This document shows positions 28,650-36,925 of a stretch of 63,399 nt of DNA, in pieces. A program made the position numbers and the translations under genes. The notes under the pieces were generated by a model. It was not told the origin of the DNA, searched no databases, and worked only from the letters and a program-made list of their open reading frames with translations. Each line of letters begins with the position of its first letter. Position 1 is the first letter of the stretch. The stretch covers positions 1 through 63,399 of the forward strand of contig CACMAZ010000006.1 in assembly GCA_902611815.1 (NCBI GenBank), read 5' to 3'. The stretch is from an uncultured Pelagibacteraceae bacterium (GTDB lineage: Bacteria; Pseudomonadota; Alphaproteobacteria; Pelagibacterales; Pelagibacteraceae).

Positions 28650-30106
28650 TACAATATTTTATCTAATACTTTAGCAGAAGATAGTACACCAGGCACTCCC
28701 GCACCAGGATGAGTACCTGCACCAACGAAATATAATCCTTTGTAAATTTCTGACTTGTTGTGAAAACGAAAGTATGCAGATTGAGTAAATTTCGGTTGGA
28801 TTGAAAAACCTGACCCAAACTTTGTATTTAAATCATTCTCAAAATAATCAGGAGATAAATAAAAATCCTCAACTATATTTTTTTCAAGATCTGGCAATAA
28901 ATCATCCTGCATTTTTCTTACTACAAGTTTTTTAATTTTTTCTCCTTCTATAGACCAATTAATATTTGATTGATTGTTTGGAACAGGCACTAAAACATAA
29001 AAACAATCGTTTCCCTCAGGAGCCATTGATTTATCCGTGGCAGTTGGTCTATGCAAATAATAACTTATATCATCGTTTAGTTTTTTCTTATTAAATATAT
29101 CATCAAGATGTTCTTTGTACTTATTTCCAAATTTAATAGTATGATGCTCTACATCGTTATAAACTTTTTTTGTTCCAAAATAGTAAACAAACAAACCCAT
29201 TGAATAATCCATTCTATTTCTTTTCCAATTGAAAAATAAATTTCCTTTTTTTTTATTTAATAATTTTTCATAAACTCCTGGTGGATCGGCATTACAAACA
29301 ACATTATCAGCTAATATTTTTTCACCGTTATTTAATTCAACACCCTTTATATTTTTATTATCCTCAATAATTCTTTTAACCTCTACTCCTTTAATCACTT
29401 CTATATTTTCTTCTATCATTAAAGTTTCTAAACCTTTAACAATATTACCTGTACCGCCCATGGAGTAGTGAATCCCCCATTTCTTTTCTAGATACAATAT
29501 TAATCCGTATATAGATGTTGTTGTAAAAGGGTTTCCTCCTACTAAAAGTGGATGCATACTAAATATTCTTCTTAGCTTTTCGTTTTTGACAAATGAAGAA
29601 ACAAGTGAGTAAACAGATTTATAACTTTTCAGTTTTAGCAAAGATGGAATTTGTTTAAGCATAAAAAAAGGTTTATTAAAAGGTACATCAGAAAGTTCCA
29701 TATATCCTTTGTCAAAAATTCTTTTAGTAAAATTTACTAGATCTAAATATCCATCTACGTCTTCATTAGAAACTTCTGAGATTTGTCTCTTCATTTCTTT
29801 CTCATCCCCAGAATAATCAAATTTATAACCATCCTCGAATACAAATTGGTACCAAGTTTGCAATGGTTTAATATTTAAATAATCTTCTGCTTTTTTTCCA
29901 AACAATTGAAATAATTCATTAATCAAATAAGGCGCTGTAATTACAGTAGGTCCAGCATCAAATTTAAAACCATTTTTTTCAAAAACTCTTGCTCTACCGC
30001 CTAAATCTTTATGTTTTTCAATTAAAGTAACATTATGTCCTTTAGCTTTAAGTCTCAAAGCAGCTGATAAACCACCAAATCCCGAACCAACTATTACAGT
30101 TTTCAT
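28649..30106 (-). CDS. crtI: Phytoene desaturase
   Basis: FAD enzyme that desaturates phytoene to lycopene in four steps. The 485-residue protein has the N-terminal FAD motif IVGSGFGGLSAALRLKAKG, then DLGGRARVFEKNGFKFDAGP, and the C-terminal signature GLYFVGAGTHPGAGVPGV. It is the first gene of the retinal cassette, 43 bases after atpF. A weak -10-like TATAAA lies about 12 bases before the ATG, so it might have its own promoter, but read-through from the F0 genes is equally possible. Confidence 0.96.
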   Translation of the reverse strand: MKTVIVGSGFGGLSAALRLKAKGHNVTLIEKHKDLGGRARVFEKNGFKFDAGPTVITAPYLINELFQLFGKKAEDYLNIKPLQTWYQFVFEDGYKFDYSGDEKEMKRQISEVSNEDVDGYLDLVNFTKRIFDKGYMELSDVPFNKPFFMLKQIPSLLKLKSYKSVYSLVSSFVKNEKLRRIFSMHPLLVGGNPFTTTSIYGLILYLEKKWGIHYSMGGTGNIVKGLETLMIEENIEVIKGVEVKRIIEDNKNIKGVELNNGEKILADNVVCNADPPGVYEKLLNKKKGNLFFNWKRNRMDYSMGLFVYYFGTKKVYNDVEHHTIKFGNKYKEHLDDIFNKKKLNDDISYYLHRPTATDKSMAPEGNDCFYVLVPVPNNQSNINWSIEGEKIKKLVVRKMQDDLLPDLEKNIVEDFYLSPDYFENDLNTKFGSGFSIQPKFTQSAYFRFHNKSEIYKGLYFVGAGTHPGAGVPGVLSSAKVLDKIL

Positions 30107-30149
30107 ATTGTTAATTTATATTTTTTTAAATTCGAAAGTAAGAAAATAT

Positions 30150-30650
30150 TTAGTTTGATTTTAATTTTTTTAGAGCTTCTTTACTTTCATCGATATTTTT
30201 CTGAAAAATGTTATCTAATTTAGACTTATCTATTGTATTTTTTATTATTTTTTCAACCGAGGTGACCGCAATATCTATAGACGTATTTTTTATTTCTTTT
30301 ATTGCCTGTTCCTTCATTTGAGTAATTTTTTCCTCAGTCAATCTTCTTTTAATTTCTGCAGATTTATTAAATTTATCTTTCATTTGTTGAACCATAGTGT
30401 CAGCGTCTTTCTTAGCATTCTCTATTATAACTTTTGTTTCATCTGAAGCGCTATTAAGTTTTGATTGGGATTGATCTAAAAATGCTTTCGTTTCTTTTCT
30501 TAATTTTTCACTTTCATTTAGCTCATTTTTTATGTCGGCTATTAATTTATTTAGGCTTTCGTTTATTTTTAATGGAACCTTTAAATAGATCAAAACTCCA
30601 AAAAATATAATAAAAGATATTGCTACCCAAAAAGTTGCATCAAAGACCAT
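30150..30650 (-). CDS. atpF: ATP synthase F0 subunit b
   Basis: Peripheral-stalk subunit that connects F0 and F1. The 166-residue protein has one N-terminal membrane helix (WVAISFIIFFGVLIYL) and a long charged coiled coil, as expected for b. It follows the b' gene with a one-base overlap. The pair b' and b is typical of Alphaproteobacteria and cyanobacteria. It is the last F0 gene before crtI. Confidence 0.93.
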   Translation of the reverse strand: MVFDATFWVAISFIIFFGVLIYLKVPLKINESLNKLIADIKNELNESEKLRKETKAFLDQSQSKLNSASDETKVIIENAKKDADTMVQQMKDKFNKSAEIKRRLTEEKITQMKEQAIKEIKNTSIDIAVTSVEKIIKNTIDKSKLDNIFQKNIDESKEALKKLKSN

Positions 30651-31222
30651 TATTTGCCCTTCATAAGTTTGACTTGTTCACTAACTATTGCTGAAACGTT
30701 ACTTTTATTTACCTCTACTCCAATTAATTTTTGAATAATCTCAGCTGCGGTATCTACTGCAATTAGGCTTATTTTTTCTGGAGATGATTTTTTTAAATCT
30801 TTTATCTCATTTTCAGCATCTTCAATTTCAGAGTTAAGTTCGCTTACTATCTTTTCTCTTTCCTTACCTAAATCTAATTGAATTTTTTCTTTTGCTAAAT
30901 TAAAAGTTTTTTTTGCATTATCTTTAGCATCCAATATTATTTTATCGTATTCTTTTAGATTTTTTTCACTTTTTGTTTTTTGATTATCTGCAATCTCAAT
31001 ATTTTCCATAATTTGTGATTTTCTTGACTCTAAATTACTTCTTATTTTTGGTAGTATAAATTTAGATAATATAATGAATAAAATCCCAAAGGTAATGGTT
31101 AACCAAAATATTTGAGAAAACCAAAACTCTGGATTTAATTGGGGCATACCCCCGGTCTCAGCACTTATAGCAACATAGTTGAAGCTAAAAAGTGCATACA
31201 AGTAAATTATTATTTTTTTCAC
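30650..31222 (-). CDS. atpF': ATP synthase F0 subunit b'
   Basis: Second, divergent peripheral-stalk subunit. The 190-residue protein has a hydrophobic N-terminus (residues 3-20), the motif GGMPQLNPEFWFSQIFWLT shared by b' proteins, one membrane helix (ITFGILFIILSKFILP) and a long coiled coil. Placed between atpE and atpF, as in other Alphaproteobacteria. Symbols vary in the literature (atpG, atpX, atpF2). Confidence 0.92.
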   Translation of the reverse strand: MKKIIIYLYALFSFNYVAISAETGGMPQLNPEFWFSQIFWLTITFGILFIILSKFILPKIRSNLESRKSQIMENIEIADNQKTKSEKNLKEYDKIILDAKDNAKKTFNLAKEKIQLDLGKEREKIVSELNSEIEDAENEIKDLKKSSPEKISLIAVDTAAEIIQKLIGVEVNKSNVSAIVSEQVKLMKGK

Positions 31223-31231
31223 AAACTTAAT

Positions 31232-31459
31232 TTAAAATGCAAATAAAATAATCAATGCAACAACAAGTCCAAAAAGCCCTGTTGCTTCAGCCAAAGCGAA
31301 CCCTAATAATAAATTAGGAAACTGTTTTTGGGCTGCAGACGGATTTCTCATTGCGCCAGATAAATAGTTACCAAAAATAATTCCGATACCTACTCCAGCA
31401 CCAGCCAATGCAATCGCTGCAAGACCTGCTCCTATCATTTTTGCTGCTTCTAGTTCCAT
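31232..31459 (-). CDS. atpE: ATP synthase F0 subunit c
   Basis: Proteolipid subunit that forms the rotor ring. The 75-residue protein is two membrane helices joined by the polar loop RNPSAAQK. The proton-carrying Glu is in FALAEATGLF in the second helix, and the first helix has the packed Gly/Ala pattern GLAAIALAGAGVGIGI. I see no sodium-type ligand set, so a proton ring is likely. It has the strongest Shine-Dalgarno in the window (31463-31470), fitting the high copy number of c. Confidence 0.97.
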   Translation of the reverse strand: MELEAAKMIGAGLAAIALAGAGVGIGIIFGNYLSGAMRNPSAAQKQFPNLLLGFALAEATGLFGLVVALIILFAF

Positions 31460-31462
31460 ATT

Positions 31463-31470
31463 CTCCTCCT
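31463..31470 (-). promoter_or_regulatory. Strong Shine-Dalgarno for atpE
   Basis: On the minus strand the bases read AGGAGGAG, preceded by a run of A and followed by AAT and the atpE ATG. This is a near-perfect anti-16S match at good spacing. Most genes in this window have weak or no visible ribosome-binding site, so it stands out and fits the need for many c subunits per enzyme. Confidence 0.8.
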
Positions 31471-31472
31471 TT

Positions 31473-32207
31473 TTAATGGTGTAAATTTAATGCATCATTT
31501 AAATAGATACATGTTAAAATTGCAAAAACATAAGCTTGAAGGAAAGCAACTAATATTTCCAAACCTGTTAATGCAACAGAAAAGCCTAATGGAAGCCAAC
31601 CTCCCACTAAACCAAGACTTACTACAAAACCTCCGAAGACCTTCATCATTGTGTGACCAGCCATCATATTAGCAAATAATCTAACTGATAAACTAATTGG
31701 TCTGCTTAGGTATGAAATTATCTCTATAACAACTATTAAAGGTAAAAGAATGATTGGTACACCACTAGGCACAAAAAGTTTTAAGTATCCTAAGCCATGT
31801 TTTAAGAAACCAATAATAGTCACGCCTATAAAAATAAAGGCTGCTAAAACAAAAGTAACTATAATATGACTAGTTACTGTAAATGAATAAGGTATCATCC
31901 CGAACATATTGCAAAATAATACAAACATAAATAAAGAAAATATAAATGCAAAATAAGGTTTTGCCTTTGCTCCTGCTGTATCACTGATCATCTTTGATAC
32001 AAAAGAATAGCTAAGTTCGGATAACAATTGAATTTTATCTGGTATAAGTGATTTTTTTTTAGCTCCAAGATTAAAAACAACCAGAATGGCAAGAGTACTA
32101 ATGACCATAAATAAACTAGCATTTGTAAATGATATATCAATTTCACCTATTTTAATTTCAGGGCCAATTCTATAGACATTGAATTGGTACATCGGATTTG
32201 CAGCCAT
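31473..32207 (-). CDS. atpB: ATP synthase F0 subunit a
   Basis: Stator subunit that forms the proton half-channels. The 244-residue protein has five or six membrane helices and the essential Arg in SVRLFANMMAGHTMMKV, plus the C-terminal FLQAYVFAILTCIYLNDA. It is 5 bases after atpI and 13 bases before atpE. F1 genes are not here, as usual in Alphaproteobacteria where F0 and F1 clusters are separate. Confidence 0.97.
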   Translation of the reverse strand: MAANPMYQFNVYRIGPEIKIGEIDISFTNASLFMVISTLAILVVFNLGAKKKSLIPDKIQLLSELSYSFVSKMISDTAGAKAKPYFAFIFSLFMFVLFCNMFGMIPYSFTVTSHIIVTFVLAAFIFIGVTIIGFLKHGLGYLKLFVPSGVPIILLPLIVVIEIISYLSRPISLSVRLFANMMAGHTMMKVFGGFVVSLGLVGGWLPLGFSVALTGLEILVAFLQAYVFAILTCIYLNDALNLHH

Positions 32208-32212
32208 AAATC

Positions 32213-32482
32213 TTACTTTTGTATTTTTTTTGCAGATCTAATAACATTGGTTATACCTGCCACGACACCCACAAAAAAAAATGTTATTATTAACCATGGT
32301 TTAGTATCAAACCAAGTGTCTAAAATAAACCCAATAATTGTCCCAACTAGCACAGCAGAAACAAGCTCAGTGCTCATTTTGAAAGCCTGTCCTAAATGTG
32401 ACTGTGCAGGCGGATCTTTTTCAGGGGTAATTTTCTTTTTTGCAATTTTAAGGCGAATTTTTAGGTCGTCATCTCTTTTCAT
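32213..32482 (-). CDS. atpI: ATP synthase protein I (AtpI/AtpZ family)
   Basis: Accessory protein of F0F1 synthase, linked in other bacteria with c-ring assembly or magnesium uptake. The 89-residue protein has a charged N-terminus (about 30 residues) and two membrane helices: ELVSAVLVGTIIGFILD and WLIITFFFVGVVAGITNV, with the conserved Asp-Thr in between (DTWFDTKPW). It begins right after the smc stop and is the first gene of the F0 set. Confidence 0.88.
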   Translation of the reverse strand: MKRDDDLKIRLKIAKKKITPEKDPPAQSHLGQAFKMSTELVSAVLVGTIIGFILDTWFDTKPWLIITFFFVGVVAGITNVIRSAKKIQK

Positions 32483-34879
32483 TTAAGCGACCATGCTTTC
32501 GGCTTTCTCTAGATCAACTGCAACAAGCTGACTAATACCTTTTTCAGGCATTGTAACACCATAAAGACGGTTCATTTTTGACATTGTTAAAGCATGGTGT
32601 GTAACAATCACAAATTTTGTCTTTGTAATTTTTGTAAGTTCTTCAAGTAAATTACAAAATCTTGTAACGTTGGCATCGTCTAAAGGAGCATCAACTTCAT
32701 CTAAAACACAAATTGGAGCTGGGTTTGTCAAAAAAACTGCAAAAATTAAAGATAGGGCTGTCAATGCTTGTTCACCACCTGACAATAAAGTTATTGATTG
32801 CAATCTTTTTCCTGGAGGACTTACAAGCATTTCTAAACCTGCATCAAGAGGATCATCAGAGTCGATCAGTTCTAGTTTTGCACTGCCACCATTAAAAAGT
32901 TTTGTGTAAACTTCATTGAATTTTCTATTAACTTTTTCAAAAGCCTCAATAAGCCTTTCTCTACCTTTCTGATTTAATTCATTAATACTTTCTTTTAATT
33001 TTGTAATTGCAGTCACTAAATCTGATCTATCTTTTTCCATTTTTTTTATTTCATCTTGATATTTTGTAGTTTCTTCATCCGCCCTTAGGTTAACAGATCC
33101 CAATTTTTCTCTCTCTCGTTTTTTCTTATCAAGTAACTCTTCTTGCGTTACAGCATCAGGAAACTCTTCATTTAATTCTAGGTTTGAGAATTCAAGAATA
33201 TTGTTTTCATTCAAATTGAGTTCATTTTCTATTCTCTCAAGTAGGTCTAATCTTCTCTTATTTAATCCATCAATTGTTGCAGCTGAACTGGCTTTTCTCT
33301 CTCTTATCTCTATAGAATTTTCTTTAACTTCGTTGAGATTAATATTCAACATTGATAATTTATTTTCGCTTTCTTTGATAATAACTTCATTTTGTTCTTT
33401 ATCTAAGTTTGATAATCTAAGATTCTCATTTAATTGACCTTTTTTTTCTGCTTGATCTTTTGGTTTGGCCTCAAGTCCTTTTAATTGATCAAGTGTTTTA
33501 TTTTTTCTACCTTCTAATTTATTGATTGTTATTTCTGATTTGTTTAAAAGGTTTTTCCAACTTTCTATTTCTTTATCAATATTTTGTATTCTTTCGGATC
33601 TTTTTACAGACTCTTTTTTTATATTTTGATTTTTACTATATACTTCACAGTATTCATCGATTGTATTATTCAATTTGTCTAAAGCAATTACTGCATCATC
33701 ATTTTTATTAGAAATAATTAAATCTTTAATTGAGGCTAATTCTGTATTTAGTTTACCCTTAAAATCTTTTAAATCTGACGAAGATTGTTTTTCAGTTTCA
33801 TAATATTTAGAATCTATTTCAATTAAATCTTTTTTTTCTTCTTTTATTCTCTTCTCATTAGAGTTAGCGTCAATTATAATGCTTTTTTCTCGATCTTTAT
33901 CTTGATCTAAAATGTTAAGATTTTCATTAAGTTTCTCTATTTCATCTTGTATTCTAATATTTTCTTCATCTAGGCTTTTTAATTCTAAATTTAACCTTTG
34001 TATTTTTGAGAGATTTTCAAAATTTTTTTGTTTAATAGGGTCAATTTTATTTAATTCATTTTGAATTTTATTTTTTAAATCTTCTATTTCATTATTGAAT
34101 TTGTCAAATTCTTTATCAGAGTCCTCATTAATTTCTTTTTCTAGTTTAATCTCTTTATCAATATCTTGAAGCTTGAGATAATATAGACCAGCTTCTATTT
34201 TTTTTATTTCATTTGATATAACTTTATATTTATTTGCCTCCTCGGCTTGTTTTTGTAAATTTGCTAGTTGTTTTTCCTGTTGTCTCCTTAACTCATCAGC
34301 TCTTTTGAGATTATTTTCAGCAGCGTTCAATCTAATTTCAGCCTCATGTCTTCTTGCGTGTAGTCCAGCTATGCCTGCTGCCTCCTCCAAAATAGCTCTT
34401 CTGTCACTTGGTTTTGCGGTTACCAATGAGCCTATTCTTCCTTGACTTATCAGTGATGGTGAATGAGCGCCAGTCGACAAGTCAGCAAAAAACATCTGTG
34501 CATCTTTTGCCCGTACTTCTTTGCCATTTATTGAAAATTTTGATCCTTTGTCCTTTTCTATTTTTCTTTTTATTTCTATACTAGGAGTATTTTTATATTG
34601 ATGTGGACCCTCATTGTCATTGTTAAGCAAATTTAAAGTTACTTCTGCAATATTTTTTGATGGTTTGTTTGAAGTGCCAGAGAATATAACATCCTCCATT
34701 CCCGATCCTCTCATGCTCTTCGCAGAAGTTTCTCCCATACACCATCTTAAGGACTCTACAATGTTTGATTTTCCACAACCATTAGGTCCAACAATGCCCG
34801 TAAGTCCATTTTCTATTAATAGATCAGTTTTATCGGCAAATGATTTGAAACCGTTTAATTGAATTTTTTTAAATTCCAT
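32483..34879 (-). CDS. smc: Chromosome segregation protein Smc, short form
   Basis: ABC-type ATPase that compacts and segregates DNA. The 798-residue protein has complete ATPase heads: Walker A GPNGCGKSN (31-39), ISQGRIG, signature LLSGGEQALTAL (about 698-709), Walker B ICVLDEVDAPLDD and switch VTHH. Between them, about residues 165-640, is charged heptad-like coil. Usual bacterial Smc is near 1150 residues with a globular hinge of about 150 residues; I see no hinge-like Gly-rich sequence. The middle (about 360-420) is a helical stretch. The frame is intact, so this is a shortened protein, not a truncation. Lies between the dsbA-like gene and atpI. Confidence 0.93.
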   Translation of the reverse strand: MEFKKIQLNGFKSFADKTDLLIENGLTGIVGPNGCGKSNIVESLRWCMGETSAKSMRGSGMEDVIFSGTSNKPSKNIAEVTLNLLNNDNEGPHQYKNTPSIEIKRKIEKDKGSKFSINGKEVRAKDAQMFFADLSTGAHSPSLISQGRIGSLVTAKPSDRRAILEEAAGIAGLHARRHEAEIRLNAAENNLKRADELRRQQEKQLANLQKQAEEANKYKVISNEIKKIEAGLYYLKLQDIDKEIKLEKEINEDSDKEFDKFNNEIEDLKNKIQNELNKIDPIKQKNFENLSKIQRLNLELKSLDEENIRIQDEIEKLNENLNILDQDKDREKSIIIDANSNEKRIKEEKKDLIEIDSKYYETEKQSSSDLKDFKGKLNTELASIKDLIISNKNDDAVIALDKLNNTIDEYCEVYSKNQNIKKESVKRSERIQNIDKEIESWKNLLNKSEITINKLEGRKNKTLDQLKGLEAKPKDQAEKKGQLNENLRLSNLDKEQNEVIIKESENKLSMLNINLNEVKENSIEIRERKASSAATIDGLNKRRLDLLERIENELNLNENNILEFSNLELNEEFPDAVTQEELLDKKKREREKLGSVNLRADEETTKYQDEIKKMEKDRSDLVTAITKLKESINELNQKGRERLIEAFEKVNRKFNEVYTKLFNGGSAKLELIDSDDPLDAGLEMLVSPPGKRLQSITLLSGGEQALTALSLIFAVFLTNPAPICVLDEVDAPLDDANVTRFCNLLEELTKITKTKFVIVTHHALTMSKMNRLYGVTMPEKGISQLVAVDLEKAESMVA

Positions 34880-34885
34880 TAAAAA

Positions 34886-35467
34886 CTATAATAGTTTTTC
34901 TATAGCTTTTTTCAAATTTTTGTATGTAAGTGATTTTTCGAACTTTTTACCATTTATTAATAGAGTAGGGGTTGAGTTTATATTAAAACTTTTTACCCCT
35001 TCGATTCGGTCGTTAAGTATATGATCCTCTAACGACTTATTCTCCAAGCATTTTTGCTCATCAATTTTAAAGTTTCCAGATTTAATAACTTTGATTAGAT
35101 TTTTATTATATTCTTCAGCTGTCGAACCTTTTGCCCATTCGTTCTGGCTATCATATAAAAAGTGAAGTAATTCAGAATTTCCTTCGTTCTCACAATGTGC
35201 AAACTTTGAAGCATTTAAAGCGGCAATATTTAATGGAAAACTTTTATATTCAATTGATATAATCCCCTCATCAATAAAATTTTTCTTTAATTCTGGATAA
35301 ACATTCTTATGAAAGTTAGCACAATAAGAACATGTTAAAGATTCATAAACTACAAGCTTTATTTTTGCATTACTATTTCCATCAATTATTGGCTTAATTG
35401 TTTCAGCGTAAGACGGATTAGACAATGCAATTAACACAAATAATAATATAGTTTTTATTTTTTTCAT
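34886..35467 (-). CDS. DsbA-like periplasmic thioredoxin-fold protein
   Basis: Probable thiol:disulfide oxidoreductase. The 193-residue protein has a signal peptide (MKKIKTILLFVLIALSNPSYA), then a thioredoxin fold with the active site ESLTCSYCANFHKNVYPEL, that is CSYC, and the cis-Pro loop NSTPTLLINGKKFE. The pattern is like the DsbA/DsbG-like thioredoxin proteins (thioredoxin_4 type) in Alphaproteobacteria. It lies between dciA and smc, abutting dciA and 6 bases from smc, an order often seen in this class. Confidence 0.9.
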   Translation of the reverse strand: MKKIKTILLFVLIALSNPSYAETIKPIIDGNSNAKIKLVVYESLTCSYCANFHKNVYPELKKNFIDEGIISIEYKSFPLNIAALNASKFAHCENEGNSELLHFLYDSQNEWAKGSTAEEYNKNLIKVIKSGNFKIDEQKCLENKSLEDHILNDRIEGVKSFNINSTPTLLINGKKFEKSLTYKNLKKAIEKLL

Positions 35468-35944
35468 TTATTTTTTATATGAATTAATTAATTCTTTAAG
35501 AGCATTTTTGATACTTACATTTTTAATGCCTTTCAAACTTTTTGAGAAATCTCTTTTTGACGCACTTTTACTTTTTTCTAAATTAATTTTCTCATTTTTT
35601 TCAAAAGTTATTATCTTTATTTTATCGACCACCACATAACCAAAAATTGAATTTAATTTATTCACAATTTGTTTTTTAGAATACTCCAAATCCACTTCAC
35701 TACCTCTATTTACCATAATTTCTAATGTCGATCCTCTTACTTTGTTTGAACTCTTAAATTTGCTTGGATAACAAATATCGAATAATTCTTTACCTACTAT
35801 ATATTTCCAATTATTTAATATTTCAGGAAATATACTACCTTTTTTATTTATGATTTTTTTAACTTTTGTGGGCAAAGTGTCTTTAAAAGATCTTAGACCT
35901 TGAATGCCCCCTAATCTCTGCTTAGTATATTTTTTAAATTGCAT
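35468..35944 (-). CDS. dciA: DUF721 / DciA family protein
   Basis: DUF721 proteins include DciA, the ancestral loader of the replicative helicase DnaB. The 158-residue protein has the DUF721 core: FPEILNNWKYIVGKELFDIC, then PSKFKSSN and LEIMVNRGSEVDLEYSKKQI. The C-terminal part is basic and probably disordered. Its ATG (35942-35944 read on the minus strand) touches the mutY ATG on the other strand, leaving no intergenic base. Helicase loading is the family role, not shown for this protein. Confidence 0.82.
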   Translation of the reverse strand: MQFKKYTKQRLGGIQGLRSFKDTLPTKVKKIINKKGSIFPEILNNWKYIVGKELFDICYPSKFKSSNKVRGSTLEIMVNRGSEVDLEYSKKQIVNKLNSIFGYVVVDKIKIITFEKNEKINLEKSKSASKRDFSKSLKGIKNVSIKNALKELINSYKK

Positions 35945-36925
35945 ATGAGTGATCCATTTGTAACAAAAAATATTCTGAAATGGTATGATTTAAATAAAAG
36001 ATCATTACCATGGCGAAAAAATGTTTCCAAAGAAAAAAGACAGTATAATACGTTGATTAGTGAATTTATGTTGCAACAAACTCAAGTAGCAACTGTAATT
36101 CCATACTTTAAGAAATTTGTCAGAGAAATTCCAAACATAAAAAAACTTGCAAGTGTTGATAACAAAAAACTAATTAAACTTTGGGAAGGTCTTGGATATT
36201 ATTCAAGAGCAAGAAACTTAAAGAAAGCAGCACAGTCTGTAATTAAAAATTTTAATGGAGTAATACCTGATAATTTTGACGATTTGAAATCACTATCTGG
36301 TATTGGAGATTATACTGCTAATGCAATTTTAGCTATTGCATTCAATAAGCCATATATCCCACTAGATGGCAATGTAGAAAGGATTATAAAAAGATACCTT
36401 TATTTAAAAAAAGAAAAAGAAATTCAGAAAGAAAATTTAATTGAAAAAAAGTCTATTTTAGGATTTTCAAACCGTTCAAGTGATTATGCTCAGGCACTTA
36501 TGGAATTTGGTGCTTTGGTTTGCAAACCTACCAACCCAATGTGTTGTCAATGTCCTATAACTAAAAAATGCAAATCTTTTAAAAAGAAAGACTTTAATTT
36601 AACAAAAAATTCAAAAAAATATAAAGACAAATATTTTTTACTCAAAGTTTATAAAAAAAATCAAAAATATTTATTAATAAAAAATACTAAATTTAATTTT
36701 TTAAAAAACTTGAGAATTTTTCCCATGGAAGAACTACATAAACCTAAAAAATTTAATAAAAATCTTAATATTAAATTGTCTAATATGAATATGAATATAA
36801 AAATACTACATTTAAAAAATATCAATAAATATTCATCATCTACTTGGATTGATCAAAGAAAATTAAGTAATTATATGTTACCAACATTCACTAAAAAAGT
36901 AGTTAAATATCTCGAGAAAAATTAA
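35945..36925 (+). CDS. mutY: A/G-specific adenine DNA glycosylase
   Basis: Removes adenine mispaired with 8-oxoguanine. I chose ATG 35945 (MSDPFVTKN); a TTG two codons upstream is possible. The 326-residue protein has SEFMLQQTQVATVIPYF (catalytic Glu region), the helix-hairpin-helix LSGIGDYTANAI with the following catalytic Asp in PLDGNVERI, the cluster-binding Cys pattern CKPTNPMCCQCPITKKC (spacing 6, 2, 5) and a degenerate Nudix-like C-terminal domain. It abuts dciA head to head and overlaps the next gene by one base. Confidence 0.95.
   Translation: MSDPFVTKNILKWYDLNKRSLPWRKNVSKEKRQYNTLISEFMLQQTQVATVIPYFKKFVREIPNIKKLASVDNKKLIKLWEGLGYYSRARNLKKAAQSVIKNFNGVIPDNFDDLKSLSGIGDYTANAILAIAFNKPYIPLDGNVERIIKRYLYLKKEKEIQKENLIEKKSILGFSNRSSDYAQALMEFGALVCKPTNPMCCQCPITKKCKSFKKKDFNLTKNSKKYKDKYFLLKVYKKNQKYLLIKNTKFNFLKNLRIFPMEELHKPKKFNKNLNIKLSNMNMNIKILHLKNINKYSSSTWIDQRKLSNYMLPTFTKKVVKYLEKN

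Noticed and set aside
30107..30149. Transcription terminator between atpF and crtI.
   Set aside because: The 43 bases are AT-rich with no convincing G+C-paired hairpin, so I do not call a terminator; a weak promoter is possible but not supported enough.
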